In this document: in pieces, positions 26,422 through 35,355 of the stretch
Layout of the letters: each line of letters starts with the position of its first letter
Numbering within the stretch: the stretch's first letter is position 1
DNA from: DASRDR01 sp963812945 [NCBI: uncultured Candidatus Rokubacteria bacterium]
GTDB lineage: Bacteria; Methylomirabilota; Methylomirabilia; Rokubacteriales
Length of the DNA stretch: 64,000 bases
Reading direction: 5' to 3'
Assembly (NCBI GenBank): GCA_963812945.1
Contig: CAWEXD010000004.1
Coordinates: 186,001 to 250,000 of the forward strand
The notes under the pieces: generated by a model
The model's database searches: none
Seen by the model: only the letters and a program-made list of their open reading frames with translations
What the model was told of the DNA's origin: nothing
Program-made: the position numbers and the translations under genes

Positions 26422-27801
26422 ATGGCGCCCAGACGGCCCAACGTCCTGCTGATCCTGGTGGACGACCTCCGGTTCGACGAGTTCGGCGCCGGCGGTCATC
26501 CCTACATGAAGACCCCGCACATCGACCGCATCGCGCGTGAAGGCGCGCTGTTCGAGCGGGCGTTCCACACCACGCCCATCTGCTCGCCCAACCGCGCGTC
26601 GATCCTCACCGGCCAGTACGCCAGCCGACACGGCATCATCGACAACGTCGCGCGCGACGCCGCGAGCCGCCGCTTGCCCAACTATCACCTGGAGCTCCAG
26701 CGCCTGGGCTACGAGACGGCCCATCTCGGCAAGTGGCACATGGGTAACGACGGCACGCCACGGCCCGGCTACGACTACTGGGTGGCCTACGACGGGCACG
26801 GCCGGCTGTACGATCCGACGCTGAACGAGCACGGGACCTACGTGAAGCACACGGGCTACATCACCGACATCATGAACCGGATGGCGGTGGACTTCGTCAC
26901 GCGCCCGCACGCCAGACCATGGTCCCTCTGGTTCGCGCACAAGGCCGTGCATCCGGACGCGGAGCAGGCGCCGGACGGGACCGCGCGGATGGAAGGCTAC
27001 CGCGTCGCGCGCCGTCACGAGCACCTCTACCGCGACGCCGTGTTTCCGCGGACCCCGAACATGCAGGCCCCGGAGGCGTTCCTCGAGCACAAGCCGGTGT
27101 GGGCCGACGCCGTCGAGCTGCGGAAGACGGCGCAATCGCGGGCGATCCTGGATCCGCTGATGTCCGGCACGCAGGAGGAGATCCGCCTGCGGGCGCGCAT
27201 GATGGCGGCCGTGGACGAGGGCGTGGGCATGCTGCTGGAGGCGCTCGGGCGCACCGGCCAGCTCGACGACACGGTCATTCTCTTCCTCGGCGACAACGGG
27301 TTCTTCTTCGGCGAGCACGGCCTGGGCCCCGACCGCCGGTTCCCCTACGAGGAAGGCATCCGCTCGCCCCTCGCCATCCGCCACCCGGCGCGCATCAAGG
27401 CCGGCTCCCGCTTCCGGGACCTGGTGATTCTCCAGGACCTGGCGCCGACGCTCATCGAGATCGCCGGCGGCCGGCCAGGCCGGCACATCCAGGGTCGGTC
27501 GCTGCTGCCCTTGTTCCGCGGGCGCAAGGATCGGTGGCGCCGGTCAATACTGCTCGAGTACTGGGCGGAGCAGGCCTACCCCTGGCTCGTGGGCATGTCC
27601 TACAAGGCGGTCCGCACCGATCGCCACAAGTACGTCAAGTGGGTGAACCGGGGAACGAACGGCGAGCTCGACGAGCTGTACGACCTGGAGAAGGACCCCT
27701 ACGAGATCAACAACGTGATCCGGAAGCCCGCCTATCGCGCGACGCGCGACCGGCTGCGCCGCGAGCTCCGGCAGCTCGCGGCCGCCGCGCTGGGCCTGTA
27801 G
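26422..27801 (+). CDS. Sulfatase (formylglycine type)
   Basis: 459-aa type I sulfatase. The activation motif ICSPNRASILTG places the formylglycine-forming Cys at residue 54 (C-x-P-x-R). Metal ligands are the Asp pair in LILVDDLRFD (14-15) and Asp/Asn in FLGDNGFFFGEHG. It would need a formylglycine-generating enzyme, which is not in the window. It has no signal peptide, so it is cytoplasmic or exported in another way. It starts 35 nt after the second cyclase gene on the same strand and may be cotranscribed. The substrate (aryl sulfate or sulfated sugar) cannot be read from the sequence. Confidence 0.92.
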   Translation: MAPRRPNVLLILVDDLRFDEFGAGGHPYMKTPHIDRIAREGALFERAFHTTPICSPNRASILTGQYASRHGIIDNVARDAASRRLPNYHLELQRLGYETAHLGKWHMGNDGTPRPGYDYWVAYDGHGRLYDPTLNEHGTYVKHTGYITDIMNRMAVDFVTRPHARPWSLWFAHKAVHPDAEQAPDGTARMEGYRVARRHEHLYRDAVFPRTPNMQAPEAFLEHKPVWADAVELRKTAQSRAILDPLMSGTQEEIRLRARMMAAVDEGVGMLLEALGRTGQLDDTVILFLGDNGFFFGEHGLGPDRRFPYEEGIRSPLAIRHPARIKAGSRFRDLVILQDLAPTLIEIAGGRPGRHIQGRSLLPLFRGRKDRWRRSILLEYWAEQAYPWLVGMSYKAVRTDRHKYVKWVNRGTNGELDELYDLEKDPYEINNVIRKPAYRATRDRLRRELRQLAAAALGL

Positions 27802-27836
27802 CCCGGCGGGCTCCGGCCGCGCCGCCGGCCGATCGG

Positions 27837-28571
27837 TCAGCCGGGCCGCCGCAGGCGCACGCGGCGCCGGATCCGCCGCGAGCCGGCCGTGAGAGCTGTG
27901 GCCCGTCGGGCCGATGCGGTTCGCTTCTTCGCCACGATCCGCCCCGCGCTCCGGATCCGGAACACGATCGTCTGCGCCGTGTGGACGCTGATGCGCGCCG
28001 GCTGGAACGCGTCCCGGGCCGCATCCACGTACACGGGCGCCACCTCCCGCAGGTTGGTCCCCGGAGGCGCGGGCGTCACCTCGATCTCTCCCTGCGCCGC
28101 CCCGCCCGGACTCGTCACGACATAGCTCGTGGGCTCGACCAGCGCCAGGGCGACCAGATCGCCGTCCGACAGGACCCGGCTGTCGAAGACCGCCTGGGCG
28201 TCCTCCTTCGCCTCGCCCACCAGGACCGCGTAGCCGCCCGGCCCCCGGGCGACGTGAAAGAGCACATACCCCTGGGGCGAGACCGCCGGGGCGCTCTCGG
28301 GATGCTCGCGGCACGCGCACCGGGCCGCGCCGCCGCTCGGCAGCGTCGCGGCCGCCAGATCGATGTTGAGCTGCGTCGCCCCGGTCTCGCCGGTGACCCG
28401 GAAGCAGGTCGTGCCCACCCGCTGGCCGTCGCGCAGCACCACGGCCTGGAAGGTGCCCGGCGCCGCGAACCGATGAATCACGTGCACGAGGGGGCCGACC
28501 GCCCCGCTGTCGAAGGTCGAGGTCGTCCACAGCCAGTGGTTCAGACGGACGCCGGTCTTCACGGTGCTCAC
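27837..28571 (-). CDS. Unknown protein, third gene of a three-gene cassette
   Basis: 244-aa protein starting with GTG at 28571, which overlaps the TGA of the upstream gene (GTGA). It appears beta-rich (for example AVVLRDGQRVGTTCFRVTG, VVTSPGGAAQGEIEV). One short cluster of Cys residues, CACREHP, is visible. The C-terminus is very basic (KKRTASARRATALTAGSRRI). It has no signal peptide or TM segment. The family is unknown. The overlap with its neighbour argues that the cassette products act together. It is convergent with the sulfatase gene, 35 nt away. Confidence 0.75.
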   Translation of the reverse strand: MSTVKTGVRLNHWLWTTSTFDSGAVGPLVHVIHRFAAPGTFQAVVLRDGQRVGTTCFRVTGETGATQLNIDLAAATLPSGGAARCACREHPESAPAVSPQGYVLFHVARGPGGYAVLVGEAKEDAQAVFDSRVLSDGDLVALALVEPTSYVVTSPGGAAQGEIEVTPAPPGTNLREVAPVYVDAARDAFQPARISVHTAQTIVFRIRSAGRIVAKKRTASARRATALTAGSRRIRRRVRLRRPG

Positions 28572-29509
28572 CCCACGCTTCCTTCGAGTACCAGCTCGAC
28601 GTCGTTGTTGGAGACGGTCAGGTCCCGGATCGGGAGCTTGACCGGCACGAGCTCGGGCAGCGGCGGCTGGCCCGTCTTGTCGTTCGGGTTGGGCGCCTTG
28701 CCCAGGATCGGGTACGGATCCTCCAGCTCGAACAGCGGCTCGTCGGTGATGAAGTGCTCGATCAGCGCCTGGCCGATGACGTTCTCGAGGCCCAGGCTCA
28801 CCCCGAGCAGGTCGATGAGCCATTCCTGGATGTCGTCGCCGATGTCGAGCACGACGCGCACGAGGGTCACGGCCCCGCCGAGCAGGTCGAGGATGAACTG
28901 CGGGACCCCGAGCGCGGCGATGGCGTCGATGATCGCGTTGTCGAGCAGATCGCCCACCGTGTCGGCGACGTCGATGATGTCGATGTCGACCGTCTGCGGA
29001 TCGAGGAACAGCTGCCAGGTGTTGTAGAGCTTCGGGTCAGGCGGCTCCGGCAGCTGGGCGTCCCACTGGTCCATGTCCGGGGGGCGGTCCGTGTTCACCT
29101 TGTACCGGGTCAGGAGCCGGCCGGTGATCGAGATCTCCGAGGTGATGAGCTCGTGCAGGTGCAGCGTGATCGAGATGTCCGGATCGGCGGTGAACACGCA
29201 GATCTCCGGAATCTCCAGGGCGCACCCGAGGGGAGTCGGGATGATACACCCGCCGATGCAGAACCCGGGGATGTCGATCCCCAGCGTGAGGTCGAGCCGG
29301 TCCCACTTGACGTCGAGCTCCTTCACCTGAATGGTGTTGTCGGCCCGCAGGTCGACGCTCCCGCCTTCCAGGCGAATCTTCACGTCGTACCCGGCCGTGA
29401 ACGGGCCCAGGTCCCGGCTGTCCGCGTCCTCGAACACGAACTTCTCCACCACCTTGGCGAACAGCTTCCGGAACGCCTGCTCCGACGCGGCGACCTTCAG
29501 GTGCGGCAT
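28568..29509 (-). CDS. Unknown amphipathic protein, second gene of a three-gene cassette
   Basis: 313-aa protein. The ATG at 29509 lies 2 nt after the upstream stop. The N-terminal half alternates hydrophobic and charged residues as in long beta-strands (YDVKIRLEGGSVDLRADNTI, QVKELDVKWDRLDLTLGIDI). A glycine/cysteine loop, GFCIGGCIIPTPLGC, follows. The middle is a hydrophobic helical stretch around 210-265 (LDLLGGAVTLVRVVLDIGDD). The C-terminus returns to strands. This pattern could be a lipid-binding tubular fold, but no family motif confirms it. It has no signal peptide. The gene overlaps the next one. Confidence 0.78.
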   Translation of the reverse strand: MPHLKVAASEQAFRKLFAKVVEKFVFEDADSRDLGPFTAGYDVKIRLEGGSVDLRADNTIQVKELDVKWDRLDLTLGIDIPGFCIGGCIIPTPLGCALEIPEICVFTADPDISITLHLHELITSEISITGRLLTRYKVNTDRPPDMDQWDAQLPEPPDPKLYNTWQLFLDPQTVDIDIIDVADTVGDLLDNAIIDAIAALGVPQFILDLLGGAVTLVRVVLDIGDDIQEWLIDLLGVSLGLENVIGQALIEHFITDEPLFELEDPYPILGKAPNPNDKTGQPPLPELVPVKLPIRDLTVSNNDVELVLEGSVG

Positions 29510-29511
29510 GG

Positions 29512-30339
29512 CTAGCTCACCTCGAGATCGATGAAGGCCCGGACCTCGTCCTGCTCGATGGCCGGGTTGTTGGGAACCTGTGGCGACACCGGCACCGGCT
29601 TCGGCTGCACGTCGATCGTCACGCCGTCGGTGAGCTCGAGCGCCATCTTCTCGAGCAGGATGCGCAGCTGCGGCAGGAACCCGAGCCGGAGGGTCGTGTC
29701 GATGACGCACTCCAGGCCGCTCTCGAGGTCGGGCGGCTGGATGTCCGAGATCTCGATGCGATCGACGAACGGCTCCAGGAAGAAGTGCTGGAAGTACTCC
29801 TTGAACCGGAGCCCGCCCACCAGGAAGGCGTCGAGGCAGACGCAGATGAGCTGCTGATCCGGCGGCAGGACCACCGGGTCGGGCGGCGGGGGCGGCGGAG
29901 GCGGCGCGTTGGGGTCCGGGTTGGGCGGGGGCGGGATGCTGTCGGCCACGGCCTGGGCGGGCGGGCACCCGATGCCCGCGCAGACGCGGAGGCTGATCGC
30001 GAGCCTCTGCGCGCCCAGCGGCGCCAGCTCCGGCGGCAGCGCGACCTCGTCCGGCGGATGGAAGTCGATCCGGACGTCCACGAGCTGGACCGAGAAGTTC
30101 AGCGCGAAGTGGGTGCCCGGAATCGGCAGGGGGTCGACGATCGTGACCAGTGGGTTGCCGTGGGCGTTCAGGCGCGGGTGCGCCACGATGGGCCGGCACA
30201 GGAGGGCCGGGTTGTCGTGGATGGCCTGGGTAGCGTAGTTGAACATCGACGGCCGCTGGAACCGGATGTGTCCGAGGATCGCGTTGAAGCCATCCTCGTG
30301 AAAGGCCCCGAACACGTCACAGTGATCAGTAAGCGCCAT
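29512..30339 (-). CDS. Unknown protein with a polyproline linker, first gene of a three-gene cassette
   Basis: 275-aa protein. The start is strong: GGGAGG lies 6 nt before the ATG. An N-terminal domain (GHIRFQRPSMFNYATQAIH, FALNFSVQLVDVRIDFHPP) is joined to a C-terminal domain through a long proline-rich linker, roughly residues 135-157, with eight consecutive Pro. The C-terminal part has strand patterns similar to the next gene (RIEISDIQPPD, LTDGVTIDVQPKP). The next gene begins 2 nt after its stop. It has no signal peptide. The function is unknown. Confidence 0.78.
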   Translation of the reverse strand: MALTDHCDVFGAFHEDGFNAILGHIRFQRPSMFNYATQAIHDNPALLCRPIVAHPRLNAHGNPLVTIVDPLPIPGTHFALNFSVQLVDVRIDFHPPDEVALPPELAPLGAQRLAISLRVCAGIGCPPAQAVADSIPPPPNPDPNAPPPPPPPPDPVVLPPDQQLICVCLDAFLVGGLRFKEYFQHFFLEPFVDRIEISDIQPPDLESGLECVIDTTLRLGFLPQLRILLEKMALELTDGVTIDVQPKPVPVSPQVPNNPAIEQDEVRAFIDLEVS

Positions 30340-30393
30340 GGATGCCTCCCTCGGGCCCCGGTCCCCGCCCGGTCCGTCTTGCCGCGCTGACCG

Positions 30394-30576
30394 CTACTCC
30401 CCCGCCTCGATCCGACCCCGCGCCGTGAGCCGGGTCACGACCTCCGTGGTGTAGCGCGCCGCCGAGCACGGTTCGCCGCCCGGATCGGGGTCGACGATGA
30501 GGGCGCGTGTCACGACCGGACGGTCCTCGGGGAAATGACGCCAGCAATGTCCGAGCCATTCGAACAGCAGCCGGGG
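30394..30576 (-). pseudogene. Fragment resembling the C-terminus of a lost protein
   Basis: A 60-codon open frame without a plausible start, ending at TAG. The amino-acid composition is protein-like (RPVVTRALIVDPDPGGEP, RYTTEVVTRLTARGRIEAGE) and unlike the other frames here. The upstream part is cut by an in-frame TAA, and the structured repeat copy C begins about 80 nt away. It may be the tail of a gene that once headed the three-gene cassette. No family was recognised. Confidence 0.35.
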
Positions 30577-30991
30577 TTACCTGCTCGAAGTACTGACGGG
30601 ATGGAACGAATCGGACGCGTGGCCTCCAAGAATGCCGGGAGATCGGATCGGTCGAGGTTGCACTGTCAGGTGTGCAGACCGCTCGACGATCGACGGGGAA
30701 TCGCTTCGATCAGGCGCGCAACATCAAGTGCTTACACGACACTGCACTGTGGACTGGGCACCCTGCACTGTCCAGTGTGCATCCCCACGCGGTGGGGAGA
30801 AATCCCACGCGGTGCCCGGCGGATCGAAGAGCTCGGTGGCCTCGAGGTCCCGGAGGCGTCGCCGGCCCTGACGCGCCAGCTCCCGGACGAACGCGGCCGG
30901 GATCCGGTGGAGCCTTACGCCGGCGGTGCCGTCAGCAACGACGACGGCGTCTCGGTCACGCTGGCGAGCGTCTCCTCACTCGGCGACCGGC
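30577..30991. other. Gene-poor gap with a structured repeat
   Basis: About 415 nt between the fragment and the binding-protein gene. It holds copy C of the TGCAC/GTGCA element. No supported gene was seen. Confidence 0.55.
30658..30781. repeat. TGCAC-palindrome element, copy C
   Basis: Short unit TTGCACTGTCAGGTGTGCAG at 30658-30677. After 64 nt comes the double unit at 30742-30781: TGCACTGTGGACTGGGCA, CCC, TGCACTGTCCAGTGTGCA. The double unit has 6 differences in 40 from copy B. Spacing from short to double unit is 84 nt. Confidence 0.75.
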
Positions 30992-31963
30992 TCAATCGAT
31001 GACCTCATCGGCCCGAGCCAGGATGGTCGGCGGCAAGCTGAGACCGATCGTCCGCGCCGTCTTCTTGTTGACGATCAGCTCGAACCGGGTCGGCCGCTCG
31101 ACCGGGAGATCCCCCGGCGGCGTCCCCTTGAGAATTCGGTCGACGTACGTCGCCGCGCGGCGCCAGTTGTCCGTGATGCTGGGACCGTACGCGATCAGAC
31201 CACCCGCGTTGGCAAAGCCCGACTGCCCCGCGATGACGGGCAGGCGGTGCCGTATCGCCAGCTCCGCGACCCTCTGGACGTACGTGTTGAAGAAGGGGTC
31301 CGGCACCACGACCACCGCGCCCGCACGCTCGCGCGCGGCCTGCTGGAACGCCGCCTCCAGGTCCTGGCCATCGCCACGGTGGACCTCCAGCCGAAGAACC
31401 TCGAGACGCAGGCTGCGCGCGGCGGCCTCCGTCTCCTGGATCATCCCTGGCATCTGCGCGCGCGACCTGAACAGCACCCCCACGCGCGACAGACCCGGAA
31501 CCGCATCCTTCAGGACCTCGACCCGCTTGCCGCTCACCCCTGTCGAGAACAGGACCAGCCCGGTCACGTTGCCGCCCGGCCGCGCCAAGCTCGCGAACAG
31601 CCCCTCGAAGGGTTCGTGCGCGGTCGTCACCACGATGGGGATCCGGGTGGTGGCCGCCTTGGCCCCCAGCGCCGCCTCGTGCGTGCCGGCCACTATCAGG
31701 TCGACCGGCCGCCGCGCCAGCTCGGCGGCCAGCTCCGGCCAGCGATCGGTCCGGCTCCCGGCCCACTGCATCTCCAACACGATCGTTCGCCCCTCGACGT
31801 ACCCGATGTCGCGAAGCCCTGCCCTCAGGGCCTCGAGCGTCGGGCGGGTCGGGGGGCCTCCCGGCACGAGCACGCCGACCCGGGGCACCTTCGCAGCCGG
31901 CTGCGCCCAGGCGGGAGCCGGAGCCAAGAAGAGCCCGGCCAGCAGAAGCCGACGGCGATTCAT
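30992..31963 (-). CDS. ABC transporter substrate-binding protein (PF04392-type)
   Basis: 323-aa periplasmic binding protein. The ATG at 31963 gives a clean signal peptide (MNRRRLLLAGLFLAPAPAWA, cleavage after AWA). The mature part begins with VPRVGVLVPGGPPTRPTLEA and continues with GLRDIGYVEGRTI, the hallmark of the PF04392/TrpX-like family often found without its own permease. No permease or ATPase gene is adjacent. The ligand is unknown; family members are credited with aromatic or other small solutes. It follows the molybdenum hydroxylase gene by about 50 nt in the other direction of reading and could be its downstream operon partner. Confidence 0.88.
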   Translation of the reverse strand: MNRRRLLLAGLFLAPAPAWAQPAAKVPRVGVLVPGGPPTRPTLEALRAGLRDIGYVEGRTIVLEMQWAGSRTDRWPELAAELARRPVDLIVAGTHEAALGAKAATTRIPIVVTTAHEPFEGLFASLARPGGNVTGLVLFSTGVSGKRVEVLKDAVPGLSRVGVLFRSRAQMPGMIQETEAAARSLRLEVLRLEVHRGDGQDLEAAFQQAARERAGAVVVVPDPFFNTYVQRVAELAIRHRLPVIAGQSGFANAGGLIAYGPSITDNWRRAATYVDRILKGTPPGDLPVERPTRFELIVNKKTARTIGLSLPPTILARADEVID

Positions 31964-32012
31964 CGATGGGCCCACGAGGGGAAGATAGACCGCGCCGCCC
32001 TTCTCGATCCGC

Positions 32013-34367
32013 TCAATTTATCCGCATGAGCGCCTCGGGCCGGATGGGAAGCCGGGTGACCGGCACGGCAAGCGGCCGGACGGCATCCGCGACGGCGTTG
32101 GCGATGGCGGCCGGCGCGCCCACCGTGCCGCCCTCGCCCATGCCCTTCACCCCGCCGGGCGTGTGCGGCGACGGCGTCTCGAGGTGGCCGATCACGAAGG
32201 CCGGCAGCGCGCTCGCCACCGGCACCGGGTAGTCCATGAGGGTACCCGTCACGAGCTGGCCCGTGCCGTCGTAGACGAGCTCCTCGCCGAGCGCCTCGCC
32301 GATGCCCTGCGCCAGGGCCCCGTGGATCTGGCCCTCCACGATCGTGGGATTGATCACGGGCCCGCAGTCCTCGACCACCGTGTAGTCGCGCACCGAGACC
32401 CGCCCGGTGTCGGCGTCCACCTCGACCGCGGCCACGTGGACCGCGCCCGAGAACGCGGCGCCCGGCGGGTCGAAGGGCTGGGTCGCCTCGAGGCCCGGCG
32501 GCCTGGCCGCGGGGGACCCGGCCGCGGGGGGCGCGTGCGCGAGGCGCGCCAGCTCGGCCACGGACACGCCGCGCTCGGGCACGCCCCGCACCGTGACGCG
32601 GCCGTCGCGGAGCTCGAGGTCCGCCGCATGGGCCTCGAGCACCGCGGCGGCCAGCGCGAGAATCTTCGCTCGCAAGACGGCCGCCGCGCGCTGGACGGTG
32701 CCGGTCTGGGAGATCGCGCCGCGGCTCGCAAAGGTGCCGGTCCCGGACGGCGAGGTGTTCGTGTCCACCGGGTGGACGCGGACGCCATCCGGCGGCACCC
32801 CCAGCTCGGCGGCGACGAGCTGGGCGATCGTCGTCTCGTGCCCTTGCCCCTGAGACGGGAAGGACACGAAGCACGACACGCTGGCGTCGGCCTGCATCTC
32901 GACACGCCCCGACTCCGGTCCCGGGACCTCGACCATCCCGCGGCGGCGGTACGTCTCCGAGCCCATGCCGGTGTACTCGGTGTAGCAGGCGATGCCGACG
33001 CCCAGGAGCCGGCCGTGCCCGCGCGCCTGGTCCCGCTCCACCTTGAGGCGCTCGTAGCCCGCCAACTCCAGCGCCTGCTCGAGCGCCGTGGGGAGGTCGC
33101 CGCTGTCGTAGACGAAGCCCCCCGCTGACGCGAACGGATAGGCGTCGCGTGGGATCAGATTCCGCCGGCGGACCTCGGCCGGATCCAGGTCGAGCCGGTC
33201 CGCGAGGAGATCGAGCGTCCGCTCCATGGCGAACACGGCGAACGCCATGCCGACACCGCGATACGCGCCGAGCGGCGGCTTGTTGGTGGCGACGGCCACC
33301 CACTCGTAGGCGTAGGCCGGCGTGCGGTAGGGCCCCGGCAGGATGGCCGAGGTCCCCAGTGGCTCGAGCGCCTGCGTCAGCGGATGGATGTGGTAGGCGC
33401 CGGCATCCGAGACGACGCGCGCGCGCAGCCCGAGCAGCACGCCGTCGGCGCCGGCCGCCGCCTCCAGCTCGATCCGCGCCTCCCGCGCCTGGGACGCGGC
33501 CGCGAGGTTCTCGCGCCGTGTCTCCGTCCACTTGATCGGCCGGCCGACGTCCCGCGCCAGCGCGGCCACGGCCAGGTCCTCGGGCATCACGTGCATCTTC
33601 TGACCGAAGCCGCCGCCCGTGTCCGGCACGATCACGCGCACGTGGCCCTCCGGGAGACCGAAGGCGCGCGCCAGGGCCGCGCGATAGATAAACGGAATCT
33701 GCGTGCCGGTCCAGATCGTGAGGCGATCGTCCTCCCACCGAGCGACGGTCCCGCGCGGCTCGAGGGGCACGGCGGCGCACCGGCCGTGGCTGAAGCTTTC
33801 GCGAATGCGGACCGCCGCGCGAGCGAACGCGCCGTCCACGTCGCCCTGGCTGAACCGTTTCCGCAGCAGCACGTTGCCGGGGGCCGACTCGTGAAGGGCC
33901 GGCGCGCCGGGCGCCAGGGCCGCGTCCGCGTCGGCGAGCGCGGGGAGCGGATCGTACGCGGCGGCCACACGCTCGCACCCGTCCACCGCCTCGTAGGGCG
34001 TGCGGGCCGCCACGACGGCCACCGGCTCGCCGACGAAGCGCACTCGGGACTGAGCCAGGGCCGGCCACGCGGTCGCGGCGAAGGACTCGCTCTCGAGCCT
34101 GGGCGCGAGCGGCGCCACCCGGCCGGCGAGATCCGGCCCGGCCAGGACGGCGACGACCCCCGGCACCGCGAGCGCCGCCGACGCGTCCACGCCGCGGAGT
34201 CGTGCGTGCGCGTGGGAGCTCCGCACGAACGCGGCGTGAAGCAGCCCCGGGAGGCGAATGTCGTCGAGGTATCGCCCCCGGCCGGTGAGCAAGCGCGGGT
34301 CCTCGAGCCGCTTCACCCGGGCCGCGACGACGCGCGTGGCGATCCCGGGGCGTGCGGCAGGCGTCAT
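32013..34367 (-). CDS. Molybdenum hydroxylase large subunit (xanthine dehydrogenase/CoxL family)
   Basis: 784-aa molybdopterin-binding subunit. The N-terminal block RLEDPRLLTGRGRYLDDI is the family signature. The cofactor loop PLGAYRGVGMAFAVFAMERT is of the AYRG type, not the AYRCSFR loop of CO dehydrogenase. The catalytic Glu745 lies in GMGEGGTVGAPAAIANAV. The FAD and 2Fe-2S subunit genes are not next to it, so it must use partners encoded elsewhere. It lies 1 nt downstream of the LLM oxidoreductase gene. With the PF06684 protein and an enamidase relic nearby, a role in hydroxylating an N-heterocycle such as a nicotinate-like compound is plausible (inference). Confidence 0.92.
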   Translation of the reverse strand: MTPAARPGIATRVVAARVKRLEDPRLLTGRGRYLDDIRLPGLLHAAFVRSSHAHARLRGVDASAALAVPGVVAVLAGPDLAGRVAPLAPRLESESFAATAWPALAQSRVRFVGEPVAVVAARTPYEAVDGCERVAAAYDPLPALADADAALAPGAPALHESAPGNVLLRKRFSQGDVDGAFARAAVRIRESFSHGRCAAVPLEPRGTVARWEDDRLTIWTGTQIPFIYRAALARAFGLPEGHVRVIVPDTGGGFGQKMHVMPEDLAVAALARDVGRPIKWTETRRENLAAASQAREARIELEAAAGADGVLLGLRARVVSDAGAYHIHPLTQALEPLGTSAILPGPYRTPAYAYEWVAVATNKPPLGAYRGVGMAFAVFAMERTLDLLADRLDLDPAEVRRRNLIPRDAYPFASAGGFVYDSGDLPTALEQALELAGYERLKVERDQARGHGRLLGVGIACYTEYTGMGSETYRRRGMVEVPGPESGRVEMQADASVSCFVSFPSQGQGHETTIAQLVAAELGVPPDGVRVHPVDTNTSPSGTGTFASRGAISQTGTVQRAAAVLRAKILALAAAVLEAHAADLELRDGRVTVRGVPERGVSVAELARLAHAPPAAGSPAARPPGLEATQPFDPPGAAFSGAVHVAAVEVDADTGRVSVRDYTVVEDCGPVINPTIVEGQIHGALAQGIGEALGEELVYDGTGQLVTGTLMDYPVPVASALPAFVIGHLETPSPHTPGGVKGMGEGGTVGAPAAIANAVADAVRPLAVPVTRLPIRPEALMRIN

Positions 34368-34368
34368 C

Positions 34369-35355
34369 TCAGCGCTGGGCCACCCGCGGCAACACCTCGC
34401 CGGCCAAGAGCTCGAGCTGCTCCGCCTCCCAGTCGAGCGGGTTCAGCACGATCCACTCGCATCCGCCCAAGGCGTCGACCTTCCCCCGGATCCGATCGGC
34501 CAGCTCCTCGGCCTCGCCCAGGAGGTAGAACTCCCGCCAGTAGTCGAGGTCCATCCCCGAGTAGACCCGGAACCGCGCCGCGGCCGATTCCGGCTTCTCG
34601 CCCGGCTTCAGCACCCACACGAAGTTCGAGTAGACCCGCGACATCTCCTCGGGCTTCCGGCCGCACTCGCCCATGAAGCGCTGGATCTTCTCCCAGTCGC
34701 CTCGGACCATCTCGGCGGTCGACGAGGAGTGCGGGACCCAGGTCCGCGCGTACTTCGCGATGCGGCGGAGCACCGGATCGATGTTGGCCACGGTCTGCGC
34801 GTAGATCTTCTCCGAGGGCTGGGTCCCTCCGCCGATCCACATCGGCGGGTGCGGCTTCTGAACGGGCTTCGGATCGATGGTCACGTTCTCGAAGCGGTAG
34901 TACGTGCCCTCGTAGGTGACGTTGTCGCCCGCCCAGAGGGCGGTCACCGCCTCCAGCATCTCGTCCATCCGCCGGCCGCGCTCCCGGTGCGGGACGCCCA
35001 TCAGCCGGAACTCCTCCTCGTGCCAGCCGACGCCCACGCCGAGAATCGTGCGCCCCCCCGACAGGACGTCGAGCGTCGCCCACTCCTTGGCGAAGTAGGC
35101 GGGGTTCCGGAGCGGCAGGACGAGCACCATGGTCCCGAGCCTGATCGTGCGCGTCACGCCCGCCAGCCCCGCGAGCATCGCGACGGGCTCGAGCCAGGTG
35201 CAGGTGTAGGCGGGCGGCGTGAGGAGCAGGTGGTCGATCGCCACCGCGCACTCGAACCCCAGGTCCTCCGCCCGCCGGAGATAGGCGCCCATCGTCTGGA
35301 GCGACGCCGTCCGGGGACCCAGGGCGAAGCTCGGGAGACGGAGCCCGAACCTCAT
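34369..35355 (-). CDS. LLM-class flavin-dependent oxidoreductase
   Basis: 328-aa luciferase-like monooxygenase-family protein (FMN or F420). Typical blocks are the N-terminal strand MRFGLRLPSFALGP, LGTMVLVLPLRNPAYFAKEW, LDVLSGGRTILGVGVGWHEEE and the sugar-like loop PPMWIGGGTQPSEK. Its ATG overlaps the stop of the upstream PF06684 gene (ATGA), which implies coupled translation. It is followed by the molybdenum hydroxylase gene after 1 nt. It is probably a step in the breakdown of a heterocyclic or aromatic compound; the cofactor cannot be decided by eye. Confidence 0.92.
   Translation of the reverse strand: MRFGLRLPSFALGPRTASLQTMGAYLRRAEDLGFECAVAIDHLLLTPPAYTCTWLEPVAMLAGLAGVTRTIRLGTMVLVLPLRNPAYFAKEWATLDVLSGGRTILGVGVGWHEEEFRLMGVPHRERGRRMDEMLEAVTALWAGDNVTYEGTYYRFENVTIDPKPVQKPHPPMWIGGGTQPSEKIYAQTVANIDPVLRRIAKYARTWVPHSSSTAEMVRGDWEKIQRFMGECGRKPEEMSRVYSNFVWVLKPGEKPESAAARFRVYSGMDLDYWREFYLLGEAEELADRIRGKVDALGGCEWIVLNPLDWEAEQLELLAGEVLPRVAQR

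Noticed and set aside
27813-27831. GC-rich inverted repeat between the sulfatase and the three-gene cassette
   Set aside because: Only a 5-bp stem in very GC-rich sequence and no T-run, so not reported as a terminator.
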